Shown one piece after another: positions 43,399-54,738 of a stretch of DNA of 64,000 nucleotides. A program made the position numbers and the translations under genes. Position 1 is the stretch's first letter; every line of letters starts with the position of its first letter. The notes beneath the pieces were generated by a model, which did no database searches, was not told the DNA's origin, and saw nothing but the letters and a program-made list of their open reading frames with translations. The stretch lies in NCBI GenBank assembly GCA_032358255.1, contig JAULBX010009106.1, positions 47,684-111,683 on the forward strand, written 5' to 3'. Source of the DNA: Heterotrichella gracilis. Its lineage: Eukaryota; Sar; Xanthophyceae; Tribonematales; Xanthonemataceae.

Positions 43399-45779
43399 CT
43401 ACAATCCTGTTGCTGCTGAAAGCTTGTACTTGACGATGTCTCTCAGGATGTTCTCAAGCACAACCTGCAGGCACATACCACTTGGGATGGGCTTGGGATG
43501 CATGGGGTCACACCCGATATTGCACCACACAGAGGATTGCACCACATGGAGGGGTTCAGGGTTACATAGCCACTGCTGTCAGGCCCTAATGATTGGCATA
43601 CACTGCCAGTACGCAAAATAAATAGATAAGTATTCACGCAGGCTGTCCTATAACAAGCGCGTCAGTGAAGAGAGGGTTTAGCACAGAGGAGGGCACTGCC
43701 TTCCTGTCCACTGTTTCCCATACCATTTGCCAGTGCGCATGGCCACCCATCTTGGTTACGGCACAATATAGAAAAAATCAATGGAGAATTAATATATAAA
43801 AAATGTCTACCCAATTTAAAAAATCTACAATGATGAAAATGGGCATTTTGGTTTTATCACTGGTTACCCACCTTGGGCGCGGCACCCTCTTGCTCCGTCA
43901 AGCCAACCACTTGTGCTGCCGATTGAATGAAATCATGGAGGCCTTGCTGGCTCCCACCAGAACCAGATTCCCGCTGTTCAATGTCATGGTACAAGTGGGA
44001 TAGTCGCACCTGCATACAGTACACCGCCAATTACTGCGCCAGGGGGAAAGAGGCACAATTGTATCGTCACTCCGTTCATGGATTTAAAAGCAGGCGCATG
44101 ATCTCAAAATTGATATCAGGTGCAGGCGCATGAATTCAAAATCGGATTCGAAGCTGGTTGGCGTATGGGCTAATAGGCGTAGCTACATCAAGTTGTCTCA
44201 ACCCAATTGGCTGTATTAACATTATATCTACGTGCATGTTGGTGACTTACAGTGGGAGGGGAGAACTCTTCGTCTAGGTCAAACAGCTCTAGCTCAGGCG
44301 CTGGAAGGTTTGGCAGGATCGGAGGGAACACCGCCATGTGCAGGGGGGGCGTGGGTGCCTCAAACTGTGGTGGGATGAGGTTGAGGGGACCAATCTTCAC
44401 TTCCAATTGATCGTACAGCTGCAACACATCTGGTAGCATGTGTAGCCCTATCTTGTGCTGCTTGCAATCGAACAGCAACCGCCAGTCCAGCGGTAAAGGT
44501 GCATCTTCCTGGACCCAATACAGTAAAACTTTAATTTCATGAATTTTGAAATAATGGCGTTCAAGAGGAATGTGCCACTACTACCAGGTGTGACCAACGT
44601 TGCTGATGCAGTCACCTGGAAGCAGGATATTGGCGTGTCAGCCAGGCTCCTTATGTCCGGAACAATCACTGGGTCACTCGGCTCTGGGTCAGTGGAAGGC
44701 ATCCCCAGCTCAACCTCGATGCCCTGGAAAGGTTTAATAAGAGGTGAGTAGTATATTTCTGCAGGAACGAGCCGCTAGGGTGGCATCAATAGAGCATGTC
44801 TGGTACATGTACCAGCTGCGGACTGGGGCGGGCTTTTCACAACAAACCTGTGTATTGTTGTTCTATTCTGTACATGTAGCATTCAATACAGCGTGGGGCG
44901 TACCTGGGACAGCCATTGGAACACGAAGTCTGCAAGCCTGGAGTTGCCAAACCGGTCCAGCCAGGCATCACTGAACATCAACGCGCTGCCAAACACGGCC
45001 ACCCTCCCCTGCTTGTTCCTGGAACAAAACGCTCCTGCACAGAAAAACAATGCGTGTTCACTACAGACCCAAAGATTAAAAAAGCAGGCTGTGCAGCAGT
45101 AAACTTGAGCACTTAAACTTGAGCAACTTGGGCTGACAAGCATACCTATTGGTCTGTGCGGGGGATGTGCCTGTCGCCCAGTTGACAGCAAGCGCACAGC
45201 AGGGTGTGAGACTGCCAGGGTGCACCCAAAAGGGAACATAACCATGGCTTGGTTTTCTGCAGATTGCTTGCTTTGGAGGCTGAAAGGAGCACCAGCTGGT
45301 GTGGATGGGAGGCTCCCACTCCTCAGGTCACCCAACGCACTCCGAAGCTGTTTGTTGTGGATGCCATCAATGGGAACCTCTTTCGGGTGGAAGGCCTTGA
45401 AAACGACGGAACCAACCACGCAATCAGGGTTTGCCACCACTCCAAACCTCTCCAGCAGCTTGTTCACGTTGCCCGAGGGTGGCTCCCCCCCCTCCCCCAG
45501 CAGCACCAGCAGACCGCCACCACCCGCCACATATTGGTCAAGAGCTTGCAGCTCGTCGTTGGTGAATGGCTGGGTGGGGCAACCCAAGACGACCACGGAC
45601 GCTCGCTTTAGGCTGAAAAGGTCGAACTGTGCTGCAGGTGCCCAGCGATCAACGGTGTAGGTGGTCCGCAGACGTCTGCACAGCTGCCTCAGTTGGCCCG
45701 ACTTTGAAGTAAAAGCTTCGCCTTTGGAGCTGTTGAAAGCTACAACAACCTTACGGTCTACGCCAACCTTGGTAGACAT
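43399..45779 (-). CDS. IFT52: Intraflagellar transport protein 52 (IFT-B core)
   Basis: A core subunit of the IFT-B train needed to build cilia and flagella. Six exons (45146-45779, 44904-45034, 44616-44723, 44251-44508, 43872-44009, 43399-43464) give 444 residues, as in animals and Chlamydomonas (437-454). The N-terminal GIFT domain shows FNSSKGEAFTSK, GGGLLVLLGEGGEP, LLERFGVVANPDCVVGSVVFKAFHPKEV, FPFGCTLAVSHPAVRLLSTG and VAVFGSALMFSDAWLDRFGN. The centre has DPVIVPDIRSLAD. The C-terminal region has LPDVLQLYDQLEVKIGPLNL, IPPQFEAPTPPLHMAVFPP and LELFDLDEEF, strongly diagnostic of IFT52. It is divergent from PTH, about 570 bp apart. Confidence 0.97.
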
Positions 45780-46352
45780 GCTCTTTTGTGCTGCCAGGCT
45801 TCAAACCATAGGCGATGTGCCAGATGGCATTCACACATGCGGCGGCGATGGGTGTTGAGCTTTTATTTTACCGGCACTTGACTCAATCGCCGGTGGCGGT
45901 GTGGTTGTGCGTTGCTGGTATCGGTAAGTGTGGTGTAAGGTGGTTGCGCAACTGGTGAACTCCAGTGTGATCGGCATTGGCAACAAAATGCTGATGGGTG
46001 GTTCAGCTGAGTTGGTGTCACTTTTGAGGGGGACTGCTATATATTGGCGGCTGTGGCCTGTTCCGCGGGAGACAATACCACCCACGTCAAGCTCAATCAA
46101 GCTTTTGTTGTTGAGAACTGTAGGTTTTAAATCTGGTTGTAAACCTGTGCTGACGGCTATTTTCACAAGCTGCAACGGCTGCATATGCATGCATGCAGAA
46201 GCATTTGCTGCACTTGTTCACCGGTGGGTCACCCTGCAGTAGTCTGTGCTTGGCAACGATATCTACGTCGTTCCTGAAGTCTTGTTAAAGTGCCGCCCAC
46301 CTTAAAAGGCACCACGCAGCAAAGTGTTGCCCACTGAGCCTGTTCCTTTCTC
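45780..46352. promoter_or_regulatory. Divergent promoter region IFT52 / PTH
   Basis: About 570 bp between the start codons of two divergent genes, so it must hold both promoters and 5' UTRs. It is more AT-rich than the exons. No specific element was identified by eye. Confidence 0.6.
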
Positions 46353-47894
46353 ATGTTGCTGCTGCCAAGTAACAGCGTTGGCCTTGTTAAAGCTTTCCTG
46401 CAAAAGCCCCGTGTGCAGTGGTTGCGCTCCACACAAATATCCATCAGATCTAGTGCCCCAGCAGCCTTTAGAGTAAACACATACACGTCCTTGACAGCAC
46501 GCACCTCCCAGCTTGGCATGGGGCAGTGGATGGGGAAGCCAAGAAAGCTTGAGCGCACTTCTGCAACCAGCGCTGCGGCAGATGCCTCGTTTGGTGAAGG
46601 TTCAGAGCTATGGCTGGTGGTGGGGCTGGGAAACCCGGGCCCAAAGTATTCAGACACTCGCCACAATGTAGGTGCCTGGCTCAAGCTCTATAGCTGCACC
46701 CTTCAGTTCACCAACGGCTACTGTCTCGTGGGATTGGTCACCGTTAAAATCTTGTTGTTATTTTTCAGGTGGGATTTATGGTTGTAGACGAGCTCGCCAA
46801 GCAAGAGGGGGTTACATGCAACAAGCTGCAAGAAAATGCAGCGGTGGCGCGCGCTACCATGTGCGGCAAGAAGGTTGTTTTGGCGAAGCCGATGACGTTT
46901 ATGAACAACAGCGGGGAGTCTGTTGGCAGGCTCGCAAGATTCTACAAGGTGAGGAATGCATTCAGTCCTGCTTTGCAACCCAGGAAGGGCTGGGACCCGG
47001 CAGCCGCCCTGCACTGCACCACTTGGCTGTCCTCTGCATATTTTAGCACTGCTGGAGTTGGCTAAAGCTGTGAGTAGTCCATTCATTAGCAAACACATGA
47101 TGCCACACTGAAACCATAACACCCATGTTTAAAACTAGAAGTCGATGTCGCAAACCCCCCTGCAATGTGGGTGCTCCTGTGTCACTTGACCACCTTGGGT
47201 GGTATGCGCCTGCAGGTCCCCACTGAGAGGATACTGGTTGTGTATGATGACCTGGATCTACCATCCTCTGCTGTGAGGCTGAGGGCCAAGGGGGGGCATG
47301 GCGGACACAATGGCATGCGCAGCATCACGCAGCATTTACAGGGGAGCAAGGACTTCCCGCGGATACGTATAGGTGGGTCCCAGGTGCATATCGGGAATTG
47401 TTGTTGACAATTCCCGAAACCTGATATGCCAAAAGCATGCACTGGGCTCGTCCTTGGATGTTGTTTGTGGGAAGGCACAAATGGAGAATTTTTATGCATT
47501 GAAGCATCAGTGCCTGAGGCTACAAGCTACACATCATCAATGAGGTTGCTTGCCAACTTGGGGGGTTAAAAATTCAGCATGCTGGTATGTGAGCTAATTT
47601 CAATGTGTTCAGATGACGCATCATGCAAGCGTCAGGTGAGCCACGCACATCTACATCCACATCCATATGCAGCCCGACCGACATGTGCTGAAGCAGGGTT
47701 TCATATTGCTGTCCTTCTCTGTGGCAGGTATTGGACGGCCCACCAATGGCACACCTATCGTCTCCTACGTTTTGCAGCAGTTCAGCAAACAAGAAAAGGA
47801 GGAGATGGACGTAGCGGTTCAAGAGGGAGTCGGCATTGTACGATCCATCATCGCTATTGGCATGGAGAAAGCGGTATCCGGAGTGCGTGTGTAG
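46353..47894 (+). CDS. PTH: Peptidyl-tRNA hydrolase, bacterial type (organellar)
   Basis: It releases tRNA from stalled or dropped-off peptidyl-tRNA in plastid or mitochondrial translation. Four exons (46353-46667, 46769-46948, 47216-47372, 47728-47894) give 272 residues, against about 190 in bacteria. The extra 85 or so N-terminal residues are Arg/Ser/Thr/Ala-rich, as in a transit peptide. The catalytic set is complete: the Asn of GLGNPG, the His of DTRHN, the Asn of FMNNSG, the Asp of YDDLDLP, and the [12 protein letters not shown] helix. The DFPRIRIG and [15 protein letters not shown] segments complete the family signature. Exon 1 joins exon 2 as RHN|VGF. Confidence 0.96.
47391..47417. other. 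Short hairpin in PTH intron 3
   Basis: A perfect 11-bp inverted repeat (tcgggaattgt / acaattcccga) with a five-base loop, about 20 bases after the donor. The outer bases (tgcatatc / gatatgcc) extend the pairing imperfectly. Function unknown. Confidence 0.8.
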
Positions 47895-49169
47895 CCGCTG
47901 GATGCAAATGTGCCACGGTCTCTGTCTTCCTAAACTTGCCTGCATTTAGAAAGGAAGGGTGCACGCATTACAGCTACAGACACACACAGTTCAAGAAGGG
48001 AGCACGCATTACAGCTACAGCTACAGCTACAGCTACAGCTACAGCTACAGACACACACACAGTGGAAACACCCAGTCTTTGGCGTATCGCCTTTTGCATT
48101 GCTACATCCATGGTCTTTAACGCTTGGTGAACCATGCCATTGTCGACTGTATTCCATCTGAACGAGTGCGGTTATTTGCGGCATTTTGAACTTGCCAATG
48201 GAGGCATTGCTGCTCGAGCACGCAACTCGTGTTGTTTCCCCATCGAGTGCTACTAGCACATGAATATTGTTTTACAATGATTGACTTATCCCTACATCTT
48301 GATTTGACACATTTTCAGGCAATACAGCCAGCTTATTGCAATTGCATTGTCATTTTGCTTGACCAGCCGTTCTGGCTGGTTGGTGCCCTGGACCAGGTGC
48401 GAGCCAGTGGCTTTTTAACTCCACCTTTACGCGTCCCCTTGATTGATAGCCAGCATGCATGGCAAGTAATGCAATGCATGCCATGTGGCAAGTAATCATT
48501 GATAATCATGGGCCATGTGCTTGGCATGTCCGACTCGGCCCTGGCGGCCACACGGTCGGACTCGGCCCTGGTGACCATCGTACTGAGCTCAGATTTAAAT
48601 CCACATTGGAAGCATTCGGAACGACACCAAGTAATCACAAGGATTCTGTAGGTGCATTGCGCAGCTGTGCAGTTGCTATATCTATAGATAGTACTCAAAA
48701 GGGCATAGCATGAGCTGACGGGAGGACAAATCTAAATTGGCAATGGCTAGAACCACCACAATATGCAGCAAATGACACACAATCGATTGGTTCTGAAACA
48801 TATAACACGCAATTAGTTCAAAGACCAGATGATGGAGCTGCCTGGGTATTTTGCGCACCCTCAGGCGGTAACAATACGCAGATCGGTAGTAGTATGCGCC
48901 ACTCAATCACTAGGTGCACGTGGTGCAGAGTCCCTGGCCCTAACCCTTGTCCCATAGCAGCTCATTGAGACAACCCTGGTCACCCCACTCACTGCAATGG
49001 CCAAAAGGCATCCAGGCGCCGCCCTCTTGCCCCACCTCCCATGTACACGGCACCCTCTTGAGAAAATCTTGGTGCTTGCCCACAACGGTTGCGCGCTCAG
49101 TGGTAATAGTCATTGAACACCTGTAGCACGCTTTCATTCCACTCGCCATGCTGCTTTTCCACCAGCTGC
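47895..49169. other. Convergent intergenic region PTH / GCL
   Basis: 3' flanks of two convergent genes. It holds a tandem acagct hexamer array (48011-48050) preceded by a copy of the same GCACGCATTACAGCTACAGA block at about 47961, and a direct repeat of GTCCGACTCGGCCCTGG-like sequence at about 48525 and 48552. An echo of the GCL end lies at 49095-49168. No gene called. Confidence 0.6.
49095..49168 (-). repeat. Echo of the GCL C-terminal exon
   Basis: A direct repeat of the last 22 or so codons ([17 protein letters not shown]) and the stop region (49170-49245). It is located just downstream of the stop, with about 85 percent similarity by eye. Confidence 0.9.
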
Positions 49170-52100
49170 TCAGTAGTAGTATTCTTCGCTGAACACCGGT
49201 AGCACGCTTTCGTTCCACTCGCCGTAGTACTTTTCCAACAGCTGCTCGGCCCGCGTGATCCCGCTCTCTGCAATGGGCACAAGGTCGTCCAGGAACTTGG
49301 CCTCCTGGCGCCCCCTCCGCTCCAAACCCTCTCGGGACAGCTGCAGCATCTTGATGGCCAGGTCCTGCACGGTGCCATCCCTGAAGGGCGTCTTGAGCGC
49401 CGTCCTGGGTGCCTGCACAGGAGGGTACACCACGCAGATTGTCAGCATTTGCTACATCAAGCTGATGCATGGTTAGAGCTGTGCCGACCAGTACATTTTG
49501 TACCTATGCCAAGTCCACCTTTCAAGAGAAAAGTGCACGCTTTATACGCTTCACCAGGTCCAAGCAGCGCCAAGGTGTTTTGAAACTTTGCACTTGGTCC
49601 AGCCAATTCCCAAGCAGTGAAGTAATATACAACACATGTTCAGCACCTGCCAACAGCTGCGTCGACCAGTACACTTTCTGCCTGTGCTGTTCTCCGCCTT
49701 TCACAATGAAGCTACACTGTTTATACACTTGACCAGGTCCAGGCAGGGCTAAACTTTCCTATAACTCTGTGCTTGATCCAGCCAAGTCCCAAGCAGTGAA
49801 GGAATGCACATGCATGACCATTTCCCATGTGGTAAAATAATTCCTTTTATCCCGCGAACGTCTTCCAACCAGCACAATATCCTGCACAAGGCCTTTCCCC
49901 AAAGGTTTCACAGCTGTTTCTATATTTTAATTCAATTTAGTCTCATCTGTTTAAAGAGCTCATCCACACCGGGCTAAGGCTGAAGATGGATACAAAACCA
50001 TCGCCCCATTCCATCCTCGTACCTCCTCCCGCAGGTACGCACGCTCCTCCGGGGTCCAGTCCTTGACCAAATCCCAGGCAGCATCCAGGGACTGGCGGTC
50101 ATACAGCAGCCCCACCCATAGGGCGGGAAGAGCGCATATACCCTTCCACAGCCCGCCGTCCGCCCCGCGCATCTCCATGTATCGCTTCAACCGTACCTCG
50201 GGAAAGATGGTGGTCAGGTGCGTCTCCCAGTCCTTCAGGGAGGGGAACTCGCCTGCCAAGCATGCACGTGGGTCAAGCTACATCCCCTTAAAACGTTTTT
50301 TAAAAACACACTTTAAAGGACAGCGAATGGTGCAGAAAATCCCAGAAAACACCTCTGTGCCATCATACGCACCCTCCTCCCCTCTACAGCACACACCCCT
50401 GTGCACAATTCCTGCCCCGCAATACAGGTCAACACCGGCCCTCACCCAGTGCAGGAGTGACAATTCCAATTTAACACCGCCAACCCCATCTCCGCTGTTC
50501 CCTTCCCCATCCTCAAGTGATTTCTCACCTGGCATGCCGGGCAGCTTCCCCTGCATGAAGTCCCTGAAAGACTGCCCCGTCACGTCGTGATAGACCCCGT
50601 CCCGGTACACAAAGTACATGGGCACGTCCAGCGCGTATTCTGTGTATCGGTCAAAGCCAAAGCCCTCCTCAAACACAAAGGGCAGGTCGCCGCACCTGCA
50701 CATAGCAGATATTTCCATTATTGATATCGTAGAGGACATAGTAGACAGGAGAGCATTGCCCTTCTCTCTGCTAATTCCTCTTCCTTACCCAACGCGCTTG
50801 TTCAAGGACAGGCCGCGTACCTATTTATTTATTTATTCATTATTGCCGTGGCAAAGCCGAGCCCTCTTCAAATACAGGTGCCAGGTTGTCACCATGCACA
50901 CGGGCATTAGATTATACGAAACCGCTGACCATGGTATGCGGGAAAATAATGATGCGACGGTGACCATCCATATGATCAAACTGTGCACATGGACTCCTAT
51001 GGAACCCCAGTGCAACTGCTTGGCTTGCTCATGCAAGCAGGAGGAGTGCGCCGATGAACCATCTGAAAAATATGCATCCCAACAATTGCTGCCATGACCC
51101 CAGAGACTGGAGTACTGCAGGACCGCCCATGTGCACGTACAGATGCTCCAGCACCTCCATGCGCTCGGTACCAAAATCAAAGATTAAGATTATAAAACTA
51201 AGATCAGAGACTATGCAATGGCGGACCCTGCATAGCCTCTGCAGATGCCCCTCAAGAGGCATCGTGTCCTGTAGGATTGACTGCCAATCTGGTTTTATCG
51301 CTAAACGCATGTAAAAATGTATACCTGTCGGGGTCTGTGTCCGTCCACACATGGCTCCTCCAGCTGAGGTAGCCGGTTGGCTTGCCCTCCTTGAAGGGTG
51401 AGTTTGCAAACAGAGCGGTGGCCACTGGCTGCCATGCCAGGCCCACACGGAACATCTTCACCATCTCCTCCTCAGTCTCAAAATCCACATTCACCTGGGG
51501 CGCAACACAGGAACGAAATTTGATCAGAGTTTGTTGAAATTCCACAATGTATATTTGAGAAAATCCACAATTTTCATTTGTGAGAATCCACGATTAAATG
51601 GTTTGTTTAAATGCCACATATGCCCAGTTGGATCTTCACCGTCTCCTCTTTGGGCCCGGAATTTACATTGACCTGGAGCGTCACCCAGGTACAGTTTGCC
51701 TCAAATTGCAAATTCCAGCTGCATTTTCAACACTCTGTCCTCAAGTTCAATCCACATTTGCTAACTGCATGCTTGGACTACGCTTCACGCCCCTTGCCTC
51801 TGGATGGTGCACGCCCCTGGATAGTGCGCTATCTAAACATCATGTGGCTAGTTAATCACCATAAACTCCCATCCACTCATCCCATTCAAGGCAATGCCCT
51901 TCCCTTCACTTACTGCTTTTCCATAACTGACGTGCCTGTTCAAAAAATGGTTTTCCACCACCGCTTTCCCTTCAAACGCACCTGGATTGTGCATGACCTG
52001 AACATCATGTCCCGCCCCAGGTCGCCCCGCTTGGGCATGTAGTCCCGCATGATGCGGTACCGCTGCTTGGGCATCACAGGCACCTCCTCAAAGGTGGAGA

Positions 52101-53348
52101 TGGGGTCAAATCCCAGGCCCAGGAAAGCAATCCCCAGGTCCTCGGCGATTGACTGGACCTAAAATGGGGCAGGCAGGTGGTCAGATGGGCTGTAGGTATG
52201 CATGGGAGCGGAGCAAAAGTTGTATGCCCGGTACAGAGTGCCAAGCCAGGTTGTTGCCTGCGGTATGCTGGCCCAGGGCGCCACCCTCTTCTTATCAAGG
52301 ACAGCATTTACGCGAGACTGACAAGCCAAAGGCCGGCAGGTTGCAGCAGTATCGGCGCCCAACTGGCTCCCACACCCACCACGCCACCCACAAACAAGCA
52401 GCCTGCTACACGCCCAGGCCACCAGACGCCAACTTTGGACCGTTGAGGGGCAATAATCATCTCCACTGATATTATATCCGTTCACCGGTATTTAACATTG
52501 AGATTCACCTCTAGTGCACAGCTCACCCCCCGTTTCCCACGCACCTGGTACAGATGGCTGTTGGTCTCAGCGCAGGTCTTGTGCAAGCTGTCCACTGGAG
52601 CGCCGCTCAGCTCAAACTGGCCACCAGGCTCTAGGGAGATGGACTGCCCATCCATCTCCAACCCGATAATGTGTTCTTTCTCCAAGACAGGCTTCCAGCC
52701 ATAGCGTTGCTGCAGGGCTGTCAGTAGCTGCTCGATCTTGTCGTAGGGCACCCGCTGTTGGGTCCCCAGCAGGTAGCCCAGTTTCTCATGCTCTGTGCCA
52801 ATCCTGCAGGGTCACAAATAACATCAACTTCAGATACATTTACAAGTGGTGTCGGCTGCTAGCTTTTTCGTGCTCTGTGGCAATCCTGTAGGGTTCACAG
52901 TCATACCTCTGCCACTGGCTTATGGCACAAAAATGCCCACCTATACACAGCTGATGTGCCGGTAAGTGGCTACCAGCCACCTAGGTGGCAGGGCAGACAG
53001 TGTGCACAATGCCTTTAGCTGGTGTGCCAGTACTTGGTACTACAACTTGGTGCCAGTACTGGTGCACATTGGCCTGGCAGCCTACCAGTACACATCCTGC
53101 TAATAGGCAGAGATAAGTGGCTACACCAGCTGTTAGTTTGCTGCCTACCTGAACTTGCTGGGAGGCTTGCACCCAGAGGCCAGGTAAGCAGACAGGTCCT
53201 TCTCAGTCAGGGGCTTCACAGAGGCTGGGCTTGAGACTGACTGAGACCGCACCACCAGGCGCTTGGCCAGCTGCCTGCGAGGTTCCTGGTTCGATGTGGA
53301 GCACGCCCCAGCATGCCTCTGGCCCCTGAACAGCTGTGCTGACTGCAT
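49170..53348 (-). CDS. GSH1: Glutamate-cysteine ligase, plant type
   Basis: It joins glutamate and cysteine using ATP, the first and limiting step of glutathione synthesis, usually in plastids. Seven exons (53149-53348, 52545-52803, 51982-52158, 51325-51494, 50529-50695, 50023-50252, 49170-49412) give 481 residues (Arabidopsis about 520). The first 50 residues are Arg/Ser/Gln-rich, like a transit peptide. Diagnostic stretches: [93 protein letters not shown] and WVGLLYD. The region matching the plant redox pair Cys349-Cys364 reads [20 protein letters not shown] here, with no cysteine, whereas the cysteines of TCAE and ICALP are kept. The GST at 28502-30683 would be one consumer of the product. 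Confidence 0.96.
49480..49800 (-). repeat. Internal duplication in GCL intron 6
   Basis: Two direct copies of about 140-150 bp (about 49483-49622 and 49657-49800), sharing CGACCAGTACA, CACCAGGTCCA(A/G)GCAG and CCAAGCAGTGAAG. Intron-internal, non-coding. Confidence 0.85.
51600..51850 (-). repeat. Exon echoes of GCL exons 4 and 3
   Basis: About 51645-51695 copies the acceptor edge of exon 4 (original 51450-51500). About 51795-51845 copies the donor edge of exon 3 (ATCATGT preceded by GGAT(A/T)GTGC; original 51980-52010). Both edges of intron 3 are thus echoed inside it. Confidence 0.75.
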
Positions 53349-54738
53349 GGTGCTGCTGGCTGTCCAATGATCTCGGTGGGAAATGGGCAGCCCACAACAC
53401 CCAGCACAGTGCAGTTGCCTCGAAGCGAGCTTGCTACGCCCAAAAAGGACGCCCAGGAGGTTGACCTAGCGCTCAAAGACAGTAGGGTTCGTCACTCGAC
53501 TAGACCCAGAGCCAGCCTAGAGCGAGGGTCGCTTAGCACCGGGCAAAAATGCAGAACAGCTCGAGTGCCAGAGGGTGATCCAGACTACTGGCCGACAACT
53601 TGCCGGGCAAACAATTGTAATGATGGTGGAACACAGGGCGACCTCAAAAGCGCGAGTGGTCAACAAGACAGGCAGTGTTCTAGAGGTGTTATGTAACTAC
53701 TTCGGAGCTAGAATTCTTTGTAGAGCACCTAAAAGCAACTCGTAAACCTGCGTAAACCACGACGTTTTGTAGAGGCGGAGGCCCGGCGGAGGCCAGCCCG
53801 GCGGCCGCGCGGCCTGGCAAGTTTGCGCGCTGGCACGCCCTTGTTGCTATCCTTGTTCTCTGCCAACGCCCTCTCGCCCGTTCAGTGAGGTAAACTGGGC
53901 GCACCGCAGCCAGTGGCACAAGCGCCACACAGGCGCCCATTCCGTCGCCAGCCGCATGCCAGGTGCATATGCATGCATGCACAAAAAGTCTAGGCTGAAA
54001 ATCTAGACTCCGCATGGAGCGACGTTCCAGGCCTCCTGGCAGGATCACTGGGTGCCAAGGTGCTGGTATCCCAACATAATGTCCACGTCGGTGCTGTCTA
54101 CCTCGATAAGCTGCCTCAAAATATTGCACCCAATACCACCCTCCTAGGGTATCTGGCAGTGGCAAAGTTTGCCCAGCTGGCATGCCAATGTGCCCAAACC
54201 ACCCGATACCCAGCCACCACGATTGTGGGCGACTGTTCTCCACCTAACCCAGATATGGTATGGTGTTACACTCACTGGCACAGTCTCTAAAATCAGGAAA
54301 CAGTCGCACTCTCCTGACTAGCTACACAAACAATAACTGCCTCCAAGCGCCACACATCCAGGACCTTGGAGTTTGACAACCCTGGCAGAGGATGTTTAAG
54401 GACCCACCCAAAATGGCTACTCCGTGAGATGTAGCCAACGCTTACTTGAACTTGCAACTGACCAGTACCAAAAGCAGTGCAATTTTAGCGTGCCCAAGCT
54501 GTATATCGGTGTGTATTCAAGGCTTCATGCGTTGCGAAACGAAGTGAGCAAACCCTTCTTGCCCCAATACTGACTGTTACCCCCCAGGCCACCTGCGCTG
54601 GTGCCTCCTCAGCACCAAGCAACGCTTGGGACCGATATGCATGCTAGGCTGGGGGTGGTGACGTTGGTAGGGTACCATAAGCAGCCCCCCTGTGCAGCAT
54701 CCCGCCAAGGCTGAACTGGCTGCACCTGGCTTCTGAGC
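53349..54738. other. Intergenic region upstream of GCL
   Basis: It contains the GCL promoter and the 3' flank of the START-like gene. An open frame of 184 codons on the minus strand (53689-54243) and one of 109 codons on the plus strand (53367-53696) show no recognisable domain. No gene called. Confidence 0.45.

Noticed and set aside
53689-54243. Minus-strand frame of 184 codons upstream of GCL
   Set aside because: Composition rich in Trp, Gly and Arg without any motif, no supporting splice structure; cannot be told from chance.
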